Source of the DNA: Polytrichum commune
Taxonomy: Eukaryota > Streptophyta > Polytrichopsida > Polytrichales > Polytrichaceae
NCBI GenBank assembly: GCA_950295325.1
Contig: OX485806.1
Location: 23,934,001-23,998,000, forward strand
Length of the DNA stretch: 64,000 nucleotides
Direction of reading: 5' to 3'
This document shows, in pieces, positions 1 through 11,785 of this stretch. The notes under the pieces were generated by a model. The model was not told the origin of the DNA, ran no database searches, and was given only the letters and a program-made list of their open reading frames with translations. Positions within the stretch are counted from its first letter, which is position 1. Every line of letters begins with the position of its first letter. The position numbers and the translations under genes are program-made.

Positions 1-420
1 TGGAGGGAAAGAAATGGGCCGATGCCAAAAAATTGGGTCGAGGGTTTATGGAGACCCACTTCGCACCTTCGGCCCACTTCACCCAACTTCTGTCATATAG
101 TCATTTATGACTTTATGACTTTAGTTCAAGCAAGGGCATAATTCATTTAAGCCCAAGTGAGCCGTGGATTGGGCCTTACAATATAAAGTCCCTAGGCCCA
201 TTTGGAAGGCCCACTTTAAAGTAGAATTTCCAATTTGGGCCCTACAAGTGGGCCTATGGACTTTATATTGCAAGGCCCACTCTACGACCCACTTTGTAAA
301 GTAGGGCTAAAGTTAAGGCCCACTTCAAGTCCAAGTGGGCTCAACTCCAAATGGACCCAACTCCAAATGGGCCCTAATATAAAGTGCCCCTTAGTGTTTC
401 CAAGTCCAACTGATTACATG
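1..420. repeat. GGCCCAC-rich intergenic repeat with hairpin
   Basis: No gene is seen. The stretch repeats the word GGCCCACTT or its complement many times. It also contains an inverted repeat: the arm at 178-200 (ACAATATAAAGTCCCTAGG...) is mirrored at 249-271 with about one mismatch, which would form a hairpin with a loop of about 48 bases. It may be the remains of a small inverted-repeat element or simple decay of a repeat family; no target duplication was found. Confidence 0.5.
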
Positions 421-940
421 TTGACATCTTCTTCCGGTTTTCTTTCTTATTATATCGGGGTTTATTCCACAGATTCCTTTAATAACATGATCAATTGATA
501 TTTTCCTAATAACGGCCCTGTGGTGCCACATGGCGGCACATGAAGGCTCCCCTTGAATGACGCCTTGATTTATGGAACGCGTCCACTTAATTATTTGGAG
601 ACGAAAAAGGGCCGCTGGCCTTCCCTGAAGTGTAGGTGGGCGGTTGGAGCCCCCCCCCCCCCCCCCCACGAGCATTCATTCATGGGGGGCTTTACATTAA
701 CTCCTCTTCGTAAGGTGACAATTTGTTTCGGGCAGCTGGCGAAAACGTTGCATGCGGCTGCCCAACCACCCGGGCACTACCCTCCAAATTTTAACGCCTG
801 CTCAATTCTGGAGGCCGACCATGAGCCCGCCATTTATTATGAGAGGCATAATTGTCGTGAGAGGAAAAAAGAAACGAGAGAGAAAGAGACAATGATATTG
901 ACATTCCTACCTCTTTAATATGACACTTGATAATACTATG
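272..940. other. Intergenic, no gene seen; 18-bp poly-C run
   Basis: No convincing coding region is seen. An uninterrupted run of 18 C residues lies at 650-667. The piece at 388-450 resembles 4069-4135 (shared words such as TAGTGT.TCCAAGT.CAA.TG.TTACAT), so it belongs to a dispersed repeat family that I cannot name. Confidence 0.5.
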
Positions 941-1045
941 ATAACATCACATTATTCAGATCCCACATAATGTGGGATATTTTCCACATTTGGTAGAATA
1001 TTGTAAGTCTCGTGTATCATTGTTATGGATCTGAATAATGTTATG
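941..1045. mobile_element. Short palindromic MITE, copy 1
   Basis: The two ends are inverted copies: ATTATTCAGATCC on the left and GGATCTGAATAATG on the right. The inside is also palindromic (CCCACATAATGTGGG). About 105 bp long and non-coding. A related element with the same TIR theme (GGATCTAAATAATG) lies at 48953-49100. Family unnamed; target duplication unclear. Confidence 0.6.
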
Positions 1046-2870
1046 AACCTCGATGTAAGGACACAAACTTTATAAACCAAAACTTCTAGTTAGAATATGC
1101 CACTACAATACGAGTGTGAAGTTGTTAATACGACACTTCTTGGACCCCTAGAATGTCATATTATAGAGTTTATAAACGCATCTATTGGCGGGTCCACACT
1201 TGTATAAGTACACAATTTTATTGAATCTACGATGTAACTTTCACATATGAAATATGGACTAAATGAATTTGGATGATGATGATGATGATGTTACAACATG
1301 GGAACTGAGCGAACTAGGTTTCTATCTCAAAACCTAATCAAGATTCTCAAAGCATATGTCCCTTTCTTGGCAATATTTCACCTAAACCTAAACAAACGTG
1401 CACAATCTAATTTCGAGCATTTTGAACTCAATATTCATCAAATTGATTCGATTTACATGTTGTTGGAAAGCTCTTGAAATTTCCCCCATTAAAGTTTACT
1501 CATCCATACGTAATGAAATTGCAAACCATAGCGGAGAAGCTCAATATTACTTGCTAATTCAAAGTGGCAACATCAACATATTATCGATTCCTTCTTTGAG
1601 TCCACGTAGATTTCACAAGGAAAAATCCGCATATTTATAAAGACTTTTGAAATGATATTTATTTTGTATATGTGGCAAAATATCTAAAATGTGTTTTCAT
1701 GAAGTACCTCGTTATTACGAGGTCCAATCTGTCATGTTATTGAATATGTGACACCTTGATAATATGACAGTTTTCTCGTCACCCAAACGTGTCATTTCAA
1801 AGAGGCGGGATTGTATAGCCTCTAGTGCGGCATAATCAGGCCGAATTTAATAGTCTAAGTTTGCATGGGACTACAATTTACTGACAATGTTGATTCTTGA
1901 CAAAGGATCTTGCCTTCCATGTGATGGCCAAGTTTTACATCACTGGTTTTTTTGACAAGTTTCTCAAATTTCAACATGTCTTCTAACACTTACTTTTTAG
2001 AATTGACAATTCTCACTAAACCGACTTTGATATTTAGTGTCACTATGGTAACTTTTTGTTATGACACCATTGCAACCATCTACTACAATTCGACCATTGC
2101 GACTCATGACAAGAATATGCATAATTAAATCATCTTGGTTGACAACCGGAGGGTTTTGATTACCCAGGACGCCAATGGCCAAGTCACAACGGATGGGCAC
2201 TCAAGACAGTGTGATGAACCAAGGACCATGGCCGCTTTCCTAATGACTCAAATGAGCACACCTATGAAGACTTTTTGTCTAGACCTAAAGCTTACAAGGT
2301 AACATTCATTTTCGACCCACAAACTCGTAATTCAAAATCTATGTAAAACACTTTAAACTCCAACCAAAAAGTGATGCACATGATAACGTAGCGGTGGAAA
2401 TACAAGGGAAAGTGAGGATCCATCATTAACATTCGGGGGTGTTGGGGCTATTTTGCATGCAAAACATGCGATTCACACAGATCCTTTAGTCAAAAAGCCT
2501 CTCTTAGAAACAAGCTCTTTATTTTTGGTTTGTAGGCCAACAAAAGTGCTGCGAATTTTGAGGAGGGAGAAAGCTGGAAAGGCACTTGTGAAATGTCACG
2601 AGGTTCATTTGTGCCCAAAAAATAAAATAAAATAAAATATCACAAGCTTCCCGTGTCTATTGTGAATAGGCTTGTGGGTCAGCCTACCTACACTTCTTTC
2701 CAAAGCAAATAGGCTCAGTTGTGTGACCGAGACCCTAAACCCTAAACCCCATATATATATACTATTTATTTCGGTAGGAACAATAAAACTAGATCATGTT
2801 TGTTACATAATTAAATCATTGCAGTTTACATGTAGGAAGGTCTAACATTTGTTAATTTTGATCAACATCT
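1046..2870. other. Intergenic, nothing recognised
   Basis: AT-rich sequence with only short unrelated open frames. A (GAT)n run of six units is near 1273-1291. Two plant telomere-type units (CCCTAAACCCTAAACCCC) sit near 2733-2750; two units are too few to call an interstitial telomere. Confidence 0.5.
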
Positions 2871-2871
2871 T

Positions 2872-3079
2872 AAATCTTAGAGGTCGGTCTGAGATGACTT
2901 TAAGCTACCGGATGATGGTGGAGAGATACCCAAATCTCAAGGAAGAGGTTGGCGGTTCGAATCCCGGCTGTGAAATCTCCTCTCTACTTGACGGAAAAAT
3001 TGCCAAGTGGTGAACTGCCTCATGTGCTTTGGCGCTGGCCTGTCGGCCTTCTGTCTCAAAAAAAAAAAATCTTAGAGGT
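2872..3079 (+). mobile_element. tRNA-derived SINE with 13-bp target duplication
   Basis: The body (2885-3066) contains a Pol III B-box-like core, GGTTCGAATCCC, near 2956, and ends in an A-rich tail of at least eight A residues. It is flanked by identical direct repeats AAATCTTAGAGGT at 2872-2884 and 3067-3079, the target-site duplication expected from LINE-driven insertion. The A box is less clear. Length (about 182 bp), B box, A tail and target duplication together make this a confident SINE call. Its tail wording (TTGGCG.TGGC....GGCCTT.TGTCTCAAAA) recurs at 62050-62093. Confidence 0.85.
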
Positions 3080-4933
3080 AGCAAACACATTTACACAACT
3101 CCTATGTGTCAACAAGTGGAACTGATTCTATATTAGTATTTGGAAACCGCAAGTCAATACAATAATTCACGCTCTTCAAAAGGCCATGCTATTTATTGAG
3201 CCTCATTTAGTGTAGTCCCACTAGGTACAAGGCGCTCTTGAAAATATATAATGCTCATCGCTTCCTTCATTGGCTTTATATTGGGATTGGGTTTTTGTAA
3301 GGATGTTGATAGGAGTGGTTGTAGTTTGTAGTGCATGAGTGCGATTTTTCCTTCCAAAGAGACCTAAACATCCTACCCGAAAGGCCTCCCACTACACAAA
3401 ACAAGTGTATTCCACCCAATGTACACTAAAAATTACATTACTCTTCAACCCATGTTAAATGTCTAGTCAACGTTACTCTTTAATGTCGGTGATTGTTAAC
3501 TTTTGGGCTACTAGTGATGTAAGGTGACTATATAATTTTTTTATGTGAGGTGTCGGTCAAAAGTCTCGAGAAATAACGAGGGGGAAACCTAGGATCTTGA
3601 ACCCAGATTACCTCCACCCCAAGTAGAGATTTAGAGTGCCCCACGTAAATAACTTCCACCCACAACAATAGGACTATTTAGTGTAGATACACCAATACAA
3701 GTGGAATGCATCGGGCTTGTACTTGTACACGGTGATAATAGAGAAGAAACACAAATCAAGATCACTTAAGGAACCATTCAAAAATCCAACTAGCACGCCA
3801 ATGACAAAATGCACCTTCAAACATTGGATGGTTGCTCCCATCCTTTGAAAAATGTCTCTAATAGGTAAGCGTCTCATGGCCACATTACTAAGACTTCTTC
3901 CGCACGGATTCATGAATAAAACGAGGGATCGGAAACGGGACACACACACCGCCTCGATGATGGGAGTGGGTGGGATTTGTTTGAAGTACAAGTACCTAGT
4001 CCTCACCCAACTTCCTCATATGCACGGACCTAGTGTCCGGAAAGGACTTTTGGGCATAATTGGTCAAGATCCTAGTGTCTCCAAGTTCAATTGGTTACAT
4101 TTTGATATCGTTTGGTTTCTCTTTATTGAGATTTGAGTATATTACGTAGATTTTGCTAAAATGATTGGTAATTTCCCTAAAGTCTTGAACTTCGACCGGT
4201 TATGTCTCGAACTTAGGGCCACTTCACACACGAGCCAAGAGTAGTAACCATGAAATTGTGAGAGCCCAAAAAAGTGTCCAAGGGCCGTCCCAACACACCT
4301 CCAAAATCATGTAGTGTGGTCACAGACCCTCAATTGTAGTGTGGAGTCGTACGTGACCATGCCCTCAACCAAATGCTATTTCGATGAATTTCTATTCATG
4401 CGGGCCCTCACACATGATAATATAGAATAAATCAACGGTTGTGAGCGTTCGGAGTGCCATGGTCTCCTGGTTTTGTGTTAGGCCTACCTTCAAGAGGTGG
4501 GTTTCGAAAACAATCCACGTGACCATGAAACATGATCCATTCGTTGCCATGTAGGAATCCATGTAAACTTTACATGCATCTTGCATTCCCATGCTCCGTT
4601 GGTCCCTCAAGCGTAGTATGAAGTAGCGAACTTGGACCGGCTCCGCCTTTTCCACCAATGAGAGTGCTTGAAGTGTAATGGTCACGGGCTCTCGGTCTCG
4701 TGTGTGAAGTGGCCCTCAACCAATTCACCCATAACTAAGTTAGTGGTCGGTTCCCCATGTTCATTGCACGGACCCGCTTAACTTATTAGTTAATAATATC
4801 CGGGAGACCTTCGAAGTGGGACACCACATTGAAGTGTCGTGGCATCACATTAAGTTGCAGCGTGGCACAATTTCCTAGCATATCTATATATAGCTTTGGA
4901 TGAGTCTCTCATGAATAGCGGCGTTGGGAGAGG
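3080..4933. other. Intergenic with repeat relics
   Basis: No gene is seen. CAATAGGACTATTTAGTGTA near 3666-3685 matches the right end of the MITE at 24646-24983, so a degraded end of that family lies here. The piece at 4069-4135 resembles 388-450. The other short open frames look random. Confidence 0.45.
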
Positions 4934-5164
4934 GGGAATTATTGCATAAGAGCGTACCTCTTATCCATCCAATATAAAAACTTTTGACATCTTATAGGTT
5001 TTGTTGTCAATCCATCTCGATTGATTCCAAATACATTAGTATGAGGTCTTTGAAACTGACTTTGGTGTCAAATCGACCAAAAAATAGAAATATCTTAGTT
5101 GCATATCAGTTTAGGGCTTTTATGTTGGATGAACAAGAGGTACACTCATATACAATACTTTCCT
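4934..5164. mobile_element. MITE family A, copy 1
   Basis: Long terminal inverted repeats of about 46 bp: the left end reads GGGAATTATTGCATAAGAG and continues through ACCTCTTATCCATCCAA; the right end is its diverged reverse complement (TTGGATGAACAAGAGGTACA ... CAATACTTTCC). About 231 bp and non-coding. Related copies are at 7012-7242, 8236-8459 and, split by later insertions, 51924-52000 plus 58937-59050 plus 59865-59907. The superfamily cannot be set because target duplications are unclear. Confidence 0.75.
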
Positions 5165-7011
5165 TAGTGTGCAACTTTGGGTTTGTGGTGTGTACATGTA
5201 ACTTGTTTATCATGGTGAAAGGGGCCTAGTAAAAAACAAGTCCCTCCACTTACAAGGTTGAGGACCGATTCGTCGTGACCAAGTGCCTTTGGATGATTTA
5301 GGGTCTCTTCTAATGCTATTTCCATAGTTAAATGTTTTGAATCAGACTTTTTATGGGCTATAAGAAGCTCACTGGATTTTCACCTTGGCAATGGATGAGT
5401 TTATGTTCGACACCACAAATCCCTAGCCGTAACTAAGAAGGGTGCACAAGTGTTTTTATTTATTGAGCTACCAGCTTGAACTTCAACCCAAAATAATAGT
5501 AGGTAGGTGTGCAATCTTGCTCGTGACATTCAGCCGTAACATTATTCATCGTTCAGCTCTCGTTATGCAAGTCCTTGTAATATACTAGTGGGATGTTGTG
5601 CATGGAGACTCAAATTCAAACATAACTCCCATTGTCCCACTGTCGTATTTTGAAGGCCCCACATCGCTAAGTGATGTTATGACCTCCCAAGTCATGAAGT
5701 TCTTGTTTGATTAAGTGATGCATTAGTCAACCCTTCAATGACACAGTATTTATTGGAAAGTGAGATGATGATTTAATACGAAAAATGCTTGTTAAATGCG
5801 AGGGATATTCATTTGAGAAATAAGAATTGTTGGGGGAAAAAAAACCCTCAAGATAACATCTTTACAGTTTGAAGTTGCATACAGATGTTGGGTATGAAGA
5901 AAATTGCATTCTCGAATCTCAAAAATGAAATGCTCAAAATTACATACGTAATCCTTTATTGCCTCCGGGTGCATTGCATAAAGTTGGAATTTTATTACCA
6001 CCCTTGATGTTGAGGATAATTCATCTCACTGTCACCAACATATTCTATAATCAACCACACCTTTGTTGACACTAGTCGCATTGTGAAGCTACGTGGAGAA
6101 AAATCTCTTTGTTTCAACAAAAATTGAGGAGATCCAATAGCTGCAAATTTGAATGTTTCAACTTAGGACAACTAGTGGATATCTTCCTTTTCTATATTTG
6201 TATGATGGACATATGGACCCTTAATATAGATAAAAACCACATATGTCTGTAATCGATTTTACATATGTGGAAGAATTTGAGTTTCCAAAATCGGAGTTCA
6301 TATGCTCATTCTCGAGGCACTAACAATTCATTGACAAGATGATGAATGGCTCTCGCAATGAGCTTGAGTGCCATCCACGAGGCATGTTTGGTTCAAGGTG
6401 TTGCCCAAGCTTCTAAAGATGACCGATTCTTACAATGGGCACCACCACCCATGAGCAAGAAAAACTTTGTTTCCTCGTTCAAATCTAGTGACCTTTTACG
6501 AGCTTCAAAGCATCGTTCTCTTTTGAATTGAACAAAATTGAATGGGACTTGCACCTGAGGTAGATGGTCTTGATTCAATCTATGATTTCAAACAAACACC
6601 TATATTTGAGTGGTGACAAATACACCCATACATGACACGACTTCACAGTGACACCTCTTTTTTCATAATGAGTTTGTAGGACTCTTGAGGACCGGGGGGG
6701 GGGGGGCAGTAAATGGGCAATGTCAATGGGGTATTGTGAAATTGTAATAGCACGCATTTGATATGAAAACAAAACTCTACAACTTCGTAGAAAACAATCA
6801 TGACATTTGAGTGACATAATTTATATATACATAACCAAGAAACCCATGGGCATTCAAGCCCTCAAGAAATGTATATTAAAATCTTGTGCAAGCAATCCTA
6901 ATCCGACGTCAATATATGCCATCCATATAGTCACATCCGACATTAGAGGTGCAAGTTTCTCTATGTAAACTTTTGAATTGGGATGAAGTTTTCAAGACGA
7001 TTTTGAGAAAA
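5165..7011. other. Intergenic, nothing recognised
   Basis: No gene or element could be supported. A run of 13 G residues is at 6694-6706. The open frames on both strands are short and show no family resemblance. Confidence 0.5.
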
Positions 7012-7242
7012 GGGGAAATTATCGCACACAAACATGTCTTCATTCATCCAACATTAAAAACATCGAAACTAGTATGCAATCTAGGGATGAGTATTTTCAA
7101 TTTGGTTGGTACCGGAATCAACCTTTAAAACTACAAATTAGTATAGTCCAAATCAATCAATGTGAATCCACCACAAACTGGAGTCAAGTCTTTATGTCGG
7201 ATGGATGAAAACTTAAGTACTCTCGTACGCGATAATCCTTCC
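7012..7242. mobile_element. MITE family A, copy 2
   Basis: Same architecture as 4934-5164: left end GGAAATTATCGCAC...TTCATCCAACATTAAAA and an inverted right end (TCGGATGGATGAAAAC ... CGCGATAATCCTTCC). About 231 bp. A (CT)n microsatellite begins directly at the right end (7242-7262). Confidence 0.65.
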
Positions 7243-8235
7243 TCTCTCTCTCTCTCTCTCTCCACAATTTTGGGGGAAGTTTGCTCGGACCTTTACTAGG
7301 TGCCATGGTTTTCAAATACTTCTAATCTCACATTGGGACTCAACCCCATAAGATGTTGGATGAATGTCATTCATTACCGACCACGGACGGACGGTGACCG
7401 TCCACATCCGATACTTGTTATTTTCATGGCCATGTGGGCAGGTGAGGGCTTTGGACACGAGGAGTTGGCAAGTCAAGTGTACTTCAAAAGTGGTTCGAAA
7501 AGTCTCTTCCAAAGAGCAAAGGCGCACACGGCCTAGGTAGGTAAATATCTAACACACTAGAACCAACAAATATGATGGTGGTGGTGATGATGAGGATGTA
7601 TGTCTTTCTCTTTTGGTTCATAGGTATTCATACATACACATTTCATCTATCCTTTTTCATCTAGACAACCCATCTCCTTTGGGCCATTAATTCATTCTAT
7701 TTTCAACTTCCACATATTACATATTGTGAAAGCCTTCGAATTTGAAAATTTGAAACTTTTCACACCAATTACGGGAAGTAAGATCCGGATGATTGGCATA
7801 TGCCACACTAGATCATGCTTAATGTTGTTGCATCCTAAATATAGCACTAACTTACGGTGATTTTGCATTAGGGGTTAAGGGCAAGATCTTGAGTCTTGGG
7901 GGTCTAAAACACCCCTTACTAGATGTTACTCTCATACTCAAGGTTGGACCCGAAGTTGAAGATTGGTTTCTCAACTAGGAGGAGTTTCTTGGCTAAGGAC
8001 CGCCAAGATTTGGCAGTAATGTGATGCCACCTCATTTTCATATCTTGGACTTGAACCCTAGTGTAAACTACTTGGGTCCAAAATATTTCTCCTAACCAAT
8101 GGGACCCCTTGAGTTCATAGTTTTGTTGGGTTCGGCCTACATGCAAACCCACCCTAAGAAGGGAAGTCGGTCGACTCTGGATTCACTTCCATGCTTTATA
8201 CATGGGAATTGTCTTTTATTAGGTTGCCTTGACTA
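7243..8235. other. Intergenic with (CT)n tract and dispersed repeat
   Basis: A (CT)n microsatellite lies at 7242-7262. The piece at about 8048-8150 (ACCCTAGTGTAAACTAC..., then AACCAAT and CCCACCCTA) matches 17252-17345 with the same order of words, a diverged dispersed repeat. No gene is supported. Confidence 0.45.
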
Positions 8236-8459
8236 GAGAGATTATCGCATGCTAGTGTAACTCTCATCCATCCAACCAAGGAACTTGATGCCCTATGGGT
8301 TCATGGCCGATTCATCTCAAATGACTTGGACTAGACTAATTTGGGGTTCATAATGAGAATTCTAATATCAAACGACTTCAAAAAAATCCAGGTTGCATAA
8401 AGTTTTAGAGCTTTTATGTTGGATGAAGGAGATGTACACTCCTATGCAATAATTCCCAC
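8236..8459. mobile_element. MITE family A, copy 3
   Basis: Left end AGAGATTATCGCATGCTAG...CTCTCATCCATCCAAC; inverted right end TTTATGTTGGATGAAGGAG...CAATAATTCCCACT. The internal stretch at about 8306-8345 (TGGCCGATTCATCTCAAATG, then ACTTGGACTAGACTAATTT) matches the sequence on both sides of the large transposon at 52001-58926, so this copy shows the uninterrupted form of that insertion site. Confidence 0.75.
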
Positions 8460-8483
8460 TTGCCAACTTCCTTGGTGCTCATA

Positions 8484-8990
8484 AGAAATTAGACAGGAGA
8501 AGAAGACTTACATCCATCTATCCAACTTTACTTTTTTACTTTTTACTTTATACACAACCTACGAGCTTCTATATAACAATGTCCACGACACTGCCAAGGT
8601 CAATCACTTCCAAAATCAGTACGGCTTACCACATTTCAAATGATAGCCATTGAAGGTGGTTGGTAGTTGACTATCCCAATCCTCGAGATAAAAGACGAAG
8701 CCACTCCTGGTTTGACACAGTTGTTGAAAATGAAGCATACATTGTAATGGAGTGTCCCCTCTACGACTCCATTAGAGACATATTTCCTTTCCTTTTTGAA
8801 AAACAAATACTAAATAGTCTCGAGTCTTTCTTCCAATTGGACCAACAAGTTCATATTCACCTATATTTTACCAAGCCACTGCACTCCATTACTTTAGAGA
8901 ATTCATCTTTTCAACACAATCTTGATGTACTTCTTGTCCCATAAGCTTATTTGGATTCCATTAACTTTAAAGTTTCGTTTCGTTTCATTT
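8484..8990 (+). pseudogene. LINE 3' tail fragment A
   Basis: This is a decayed copy of the neighbouring LINE tail (9063-9660). Shared features are a leader with GACAGGAGAAGAAGAC and CAACCTACGAGC, then a frame (8660-8941) with VVENEAYIVMECPLYDSIRD, which parallels AVENKAHFVLECPLYKPIRD in the next copy. The first zinc-binding cysteines and the histidine of the finger are lost (Y in place of H). It is not a functional gene. The two tails are in tandem, suggesting a local duplication or insertion of the same family at adjacent sites. Confidence 0.6.
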
Positions 8991-9145
8991 CATTTCATTG
9001 CCTACAAAACAAAAGCAACGAGCACAAGGAAAATGGATGAATGTTACCTTTTAAGGCTTCCTTACTGCTCGTGAGAAACTGAACAGAAGAAGATTCATGT
9101 CCGTCTTTTTCTTTATTCACAACCTACAGCCTCTCTATATACATT

Positions 9146-9610
9146 ATGTTAAAAAAGAATGGCATTAGATCATATCATGAGGCTTTTCTTCCTAAAGAGT
9201 GGAATTTCTTCCATCTCCTAGGGAAGAAACTAGATTACATCCACCTCAAGGGTTTATGCAAATACGAATGTGAATTGTATTTGAAGCAACCATTGACACC
9301 AACACAACGCAAGATCATTGTTGCTTACCTAACTGCAAACCATAGACTTGCAATTGAAATTGGATGGTGGTCAATTATCCCTACCTCTAGAGATAATAAA
9401 CTATGCCACTTTTGCTCTTATAATGCAGTTGAAAACAAGGCACACTTTGTGTTGGAGTGTCCCTTGTATAAGCCCATTAGAGACAAGTTTCCATCAATAT
9501 TTGAGAATGTATCGGGGAGCCTCAAGTCTTTCTTTCAATCATATCATGAAGTTGACATGAGTGTCTCTCACGGAGGCTACTGCACTACTCCGCCACTCGT
9601 AAGAAATTAG
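9146..9610 (+). pseudogene. LINE ORF2 C-terminal zinc-knuckle region, 5'-truncated
   Basis: A 154-codon open frame from an ATG. The region TANHRLAIEIGWWSIIP followed by CHFCSYNAVENKAHFVLEC is the zinc-finger C-terminus (zf-RVT type, C-x2-C-x8-H-x4-C) that follows reverse transcriptase in plant non-LTR retrotransposons. No reverse transcriptase precedes it, so it is a 5'-truncated tail, the usual outcome of aborted LINE insertion. It shares its leader (AACAGAAGAAGATTCAT, CACAACCTACAGCCTCTCTATATA) with 8484-8583 and 10279-10397. It is not expected to make a useful protein. Confidence 0.7.
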
Positions 9611-10278
9611 CTGGTTTGAAACCATTGTGATGTACTTTCTTTCCCATTAGCCTTTAGGCTTCATGGACTCTAAAGTCAATTTCATTCATTCCATCATAGT
9701 TGTCAATAATAAGTTGCTAGCCTAAAAGTTCATTTTACGAACACAACCTCCACACCATTGACAAGTTTAGTCATGAGCCTAGTTGACAAAGGATGTGGCA
9801 TGGTTCAAAAGCGGAGGTTATAAGCCTCCAGCACAAACCCTCCCATTGGTACCTAGAGATGAGGCAAGAATGTAGGACCTTAAAAAGTGTCGCCTCCAAC
9901 TCTTGTGATTGGTTACCTCGAGTCTTAGCTGTAAGGGCACGAGGAGCTTCACTAACAAAAACCGATGGTAAGATAGATGAGTGGTAAGACATTTAGGGAT
10001 GGGACAAAAATTATTCAACATGTCATTGCTTGGGAGATAAAACAATGAACTTGTGCGAAAGTTACTGAACTAAAACCTACCCGAAAATCTCTAGAACAAG
10101 TTCTTGTAGGTGCACCAAGATAAACCAAGTGCCTCCGCTATGACCGAGAGAGCGCTTTACCCGGTTTTTAAGAAAGACTTTGGTTATTTGATAAAGCCAT
10201 GTGGGGATTGACTATTGCGTATAAGAAAAACCGATGAACGCAAAAGATGGAACACAAGGTAAGCGGATGAAAGCTACC
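9611..10278. other. Intergenic, nothing recognised
   Basis: Sequence downstream of the LINE tail. The open frames on both strands at about 9771-10045 overlap each other and match nothing I recognise. Confidence 0.45.
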
Positions 10279-10397
10279 TATCAAGAAACGGGACAGAAGA
10301 AGATTCATAATTATTCATCCATCCATTCAGCTTTACTTTATCCTTTTGTCTTTATACGCAGCCTGGGCCTACGAGCTCTCTATATATAAATAAACAG
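10279..10397 (+). repeat. Third copy of the LINE-leader repeat, with TATA-like end
   Basis: The sequence CAAGAAACGGGACAGAAGAAG through CTTTATACGCAGCCTGGGCC to GAGCTCTCTATATATAAATA parallels 8484-8583 and 9063-9148. In the first two copies the LINE zinc-knuckle region follows. Here the upstream region of the lipase gene follows instead. The last 20 bases contain a good TATA-like string (TATATATAAAT, about 10380-10391). Whether this serves as a promoter for 11786-13831 is inference. Confidence 0.5.
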
Positions 10398-11040
10398 CGG
10401 CCACGGTTAGGTCCGTTCCAAACGTATTTATTGAATAGAGGCAACGATGGATGAAAATACAAGAAAATGGATGAAATACTTGGAGGTATATGGAGGAGGC
10501 ATATACGGTACGTTCACATGCGGGAAGAGAGGGCAGGACATGGTCGCAGCGGAACCGGGGCGGGCCAAATAGGGTTCTGTCGTTGGAAAACCTCCTCCGA
10601 CCTCCTCGCACGAAGATCAGAATCACCCGCGCAGATGTTCCTCATCCCCCCTCCTTGGTTTCCTCTCATAGTTCCTGCGTTCTGGAGCTCTCATTTGGAA
10701 TCGATTTCTCAGGAAATGGTGCAGATATGATCCGATAAGGCGGTTTATTGGCACTCAAGCACCATACACACATGTCTCGCTCGCTCTCTCGCTCGCTCGG
10801 CCTCAATTTTCCAGCAGTTTATTGCCGCCGATGAGATAGATGTGCGCGTAAAATCATCGCGCCGTGTTTGATTGATCCTGAAATGATGATCTGAGGTTAG
10901 TATTGAAATCGATGACGGTTATGTGTTGGTAGTGTAGTGAGTGTTTGGAGTCTTGAGGGAGTGTGTTTGAGTCAAAGACACAATTTGGAGCAGGTGGATG
11001 GATAGGGTTTCAAGTCTGGGGGAGTCTGGCGATCTTGTTG
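10398..11040 (+). promoter_or_regulatory. Upstream and leader region of the lipase gene
   Basis: This GC-richer stretch lies between the TATA-like repeat and the duplicated leader. Overlapping open frames (10467-10738) do not resemble known proteins and look like untranslated or promoter sequence. A short CTCGCT repeat is near 10773-10800. Transcription start and splice donors cannot be fixed from sequence alone. Confidence 0.35.
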
Positions 11041-11690
11041 CTTCAAGTGTGTCGGTTGTGGCAATTTCGATCTAATTGATGAGCTCTCGTATTGTGAAGA
11101 AGTGAGAGTTTGACCGGTGGCCTGAGGGCTGTCGACATCAATGTTTTGAGGCCACGTTGAGGTCAGTGGGATTGATGTTTGTAGAGGCTACCGAGTATTT
11201 TCATTGCGTAGGATTAATAAGAAGCGGTTGTTCGTTGTTTTTTCTCAGGAGTGGAGGCTTTCGGGTGGACCTCCAATTTACTTTCAACCACGATAACGTA
11301 CATCGTTATGCTGTCGTGGAAGTAAAGAGGAACTGCCGGTAAGAGGAACTTCAAGCATGTCGATCGTGGGAATTTTGGTCTAGTTAATAAGCTCTTGCGT
11401 TATGATGAAGAACAGACAGTTTGACTCCGCGGCCTGGGGGCTGACAGACATCAACTTTCTGTGTTTCTGGAAGGACAGCGGGGTTGATGTTTTTAGGGAA
11501 AGACTATCCTTTCCTTTGCGTAATATAAGAATAATATTAAGAAGTGGTTGTTTGTTGTTCTTCTCAGGAGTGGAGGCTTTTCGGGTGGAGACCTCCTCAA
11601 GTTTTCGACACCCTTGCTCCTATAGACTGTCAACGACGATCACGTGCATTGTTTATGCTGTCGTTGAAGTAAACGTAAGAGGAACAACGT
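11041..11690 (+). repeat. Diverged tandem duplication in lipase gene leader
   Basis: Two copies lie head to tail: about 11041-11349 and 11350-11690. Matching words occur in the same order in both: CTTCAAG..TGTCG, TAATAAGCTCTTGCGT (TGATGAGCTCTCGTAT in copy 1), GACATCAA, GGGTTGATG, AAGTGGTTGTTTGTTGTTCTT, TCAGGAGTGGAGGCTTT and TGCTGTCGTTGAAGTAAA. They are roughly three-quarters identical by eye. Each copy carries a TTCTCAG polypyrimidine-AG site, so splice acceptors may be duplicated too. Confidence 0.75.
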
Positions 11691-11785
11691 TAGCGTGAAG
11701 ACAACGTCGTGGCTTCTGGACCTCGCTTGCTTCTCATCGGCATTCTAACTGCTTCTTCTCGTTTTTTGGAGCAGTATTGGAGGCC

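Noticed and set aside
2955-2990. tRNA gene, because of GGTTCGAATCCC.
   Set aside because: No acceptor-stem pairing or anticodon arm of a full tRNA is present; the A tail and target duplication show a SINE.
11777-11785. Upstream TTG as start of the lipase frame.
   Set aside because: Plant nuclear genes start at ATG; the first ATG in frame is 11786.
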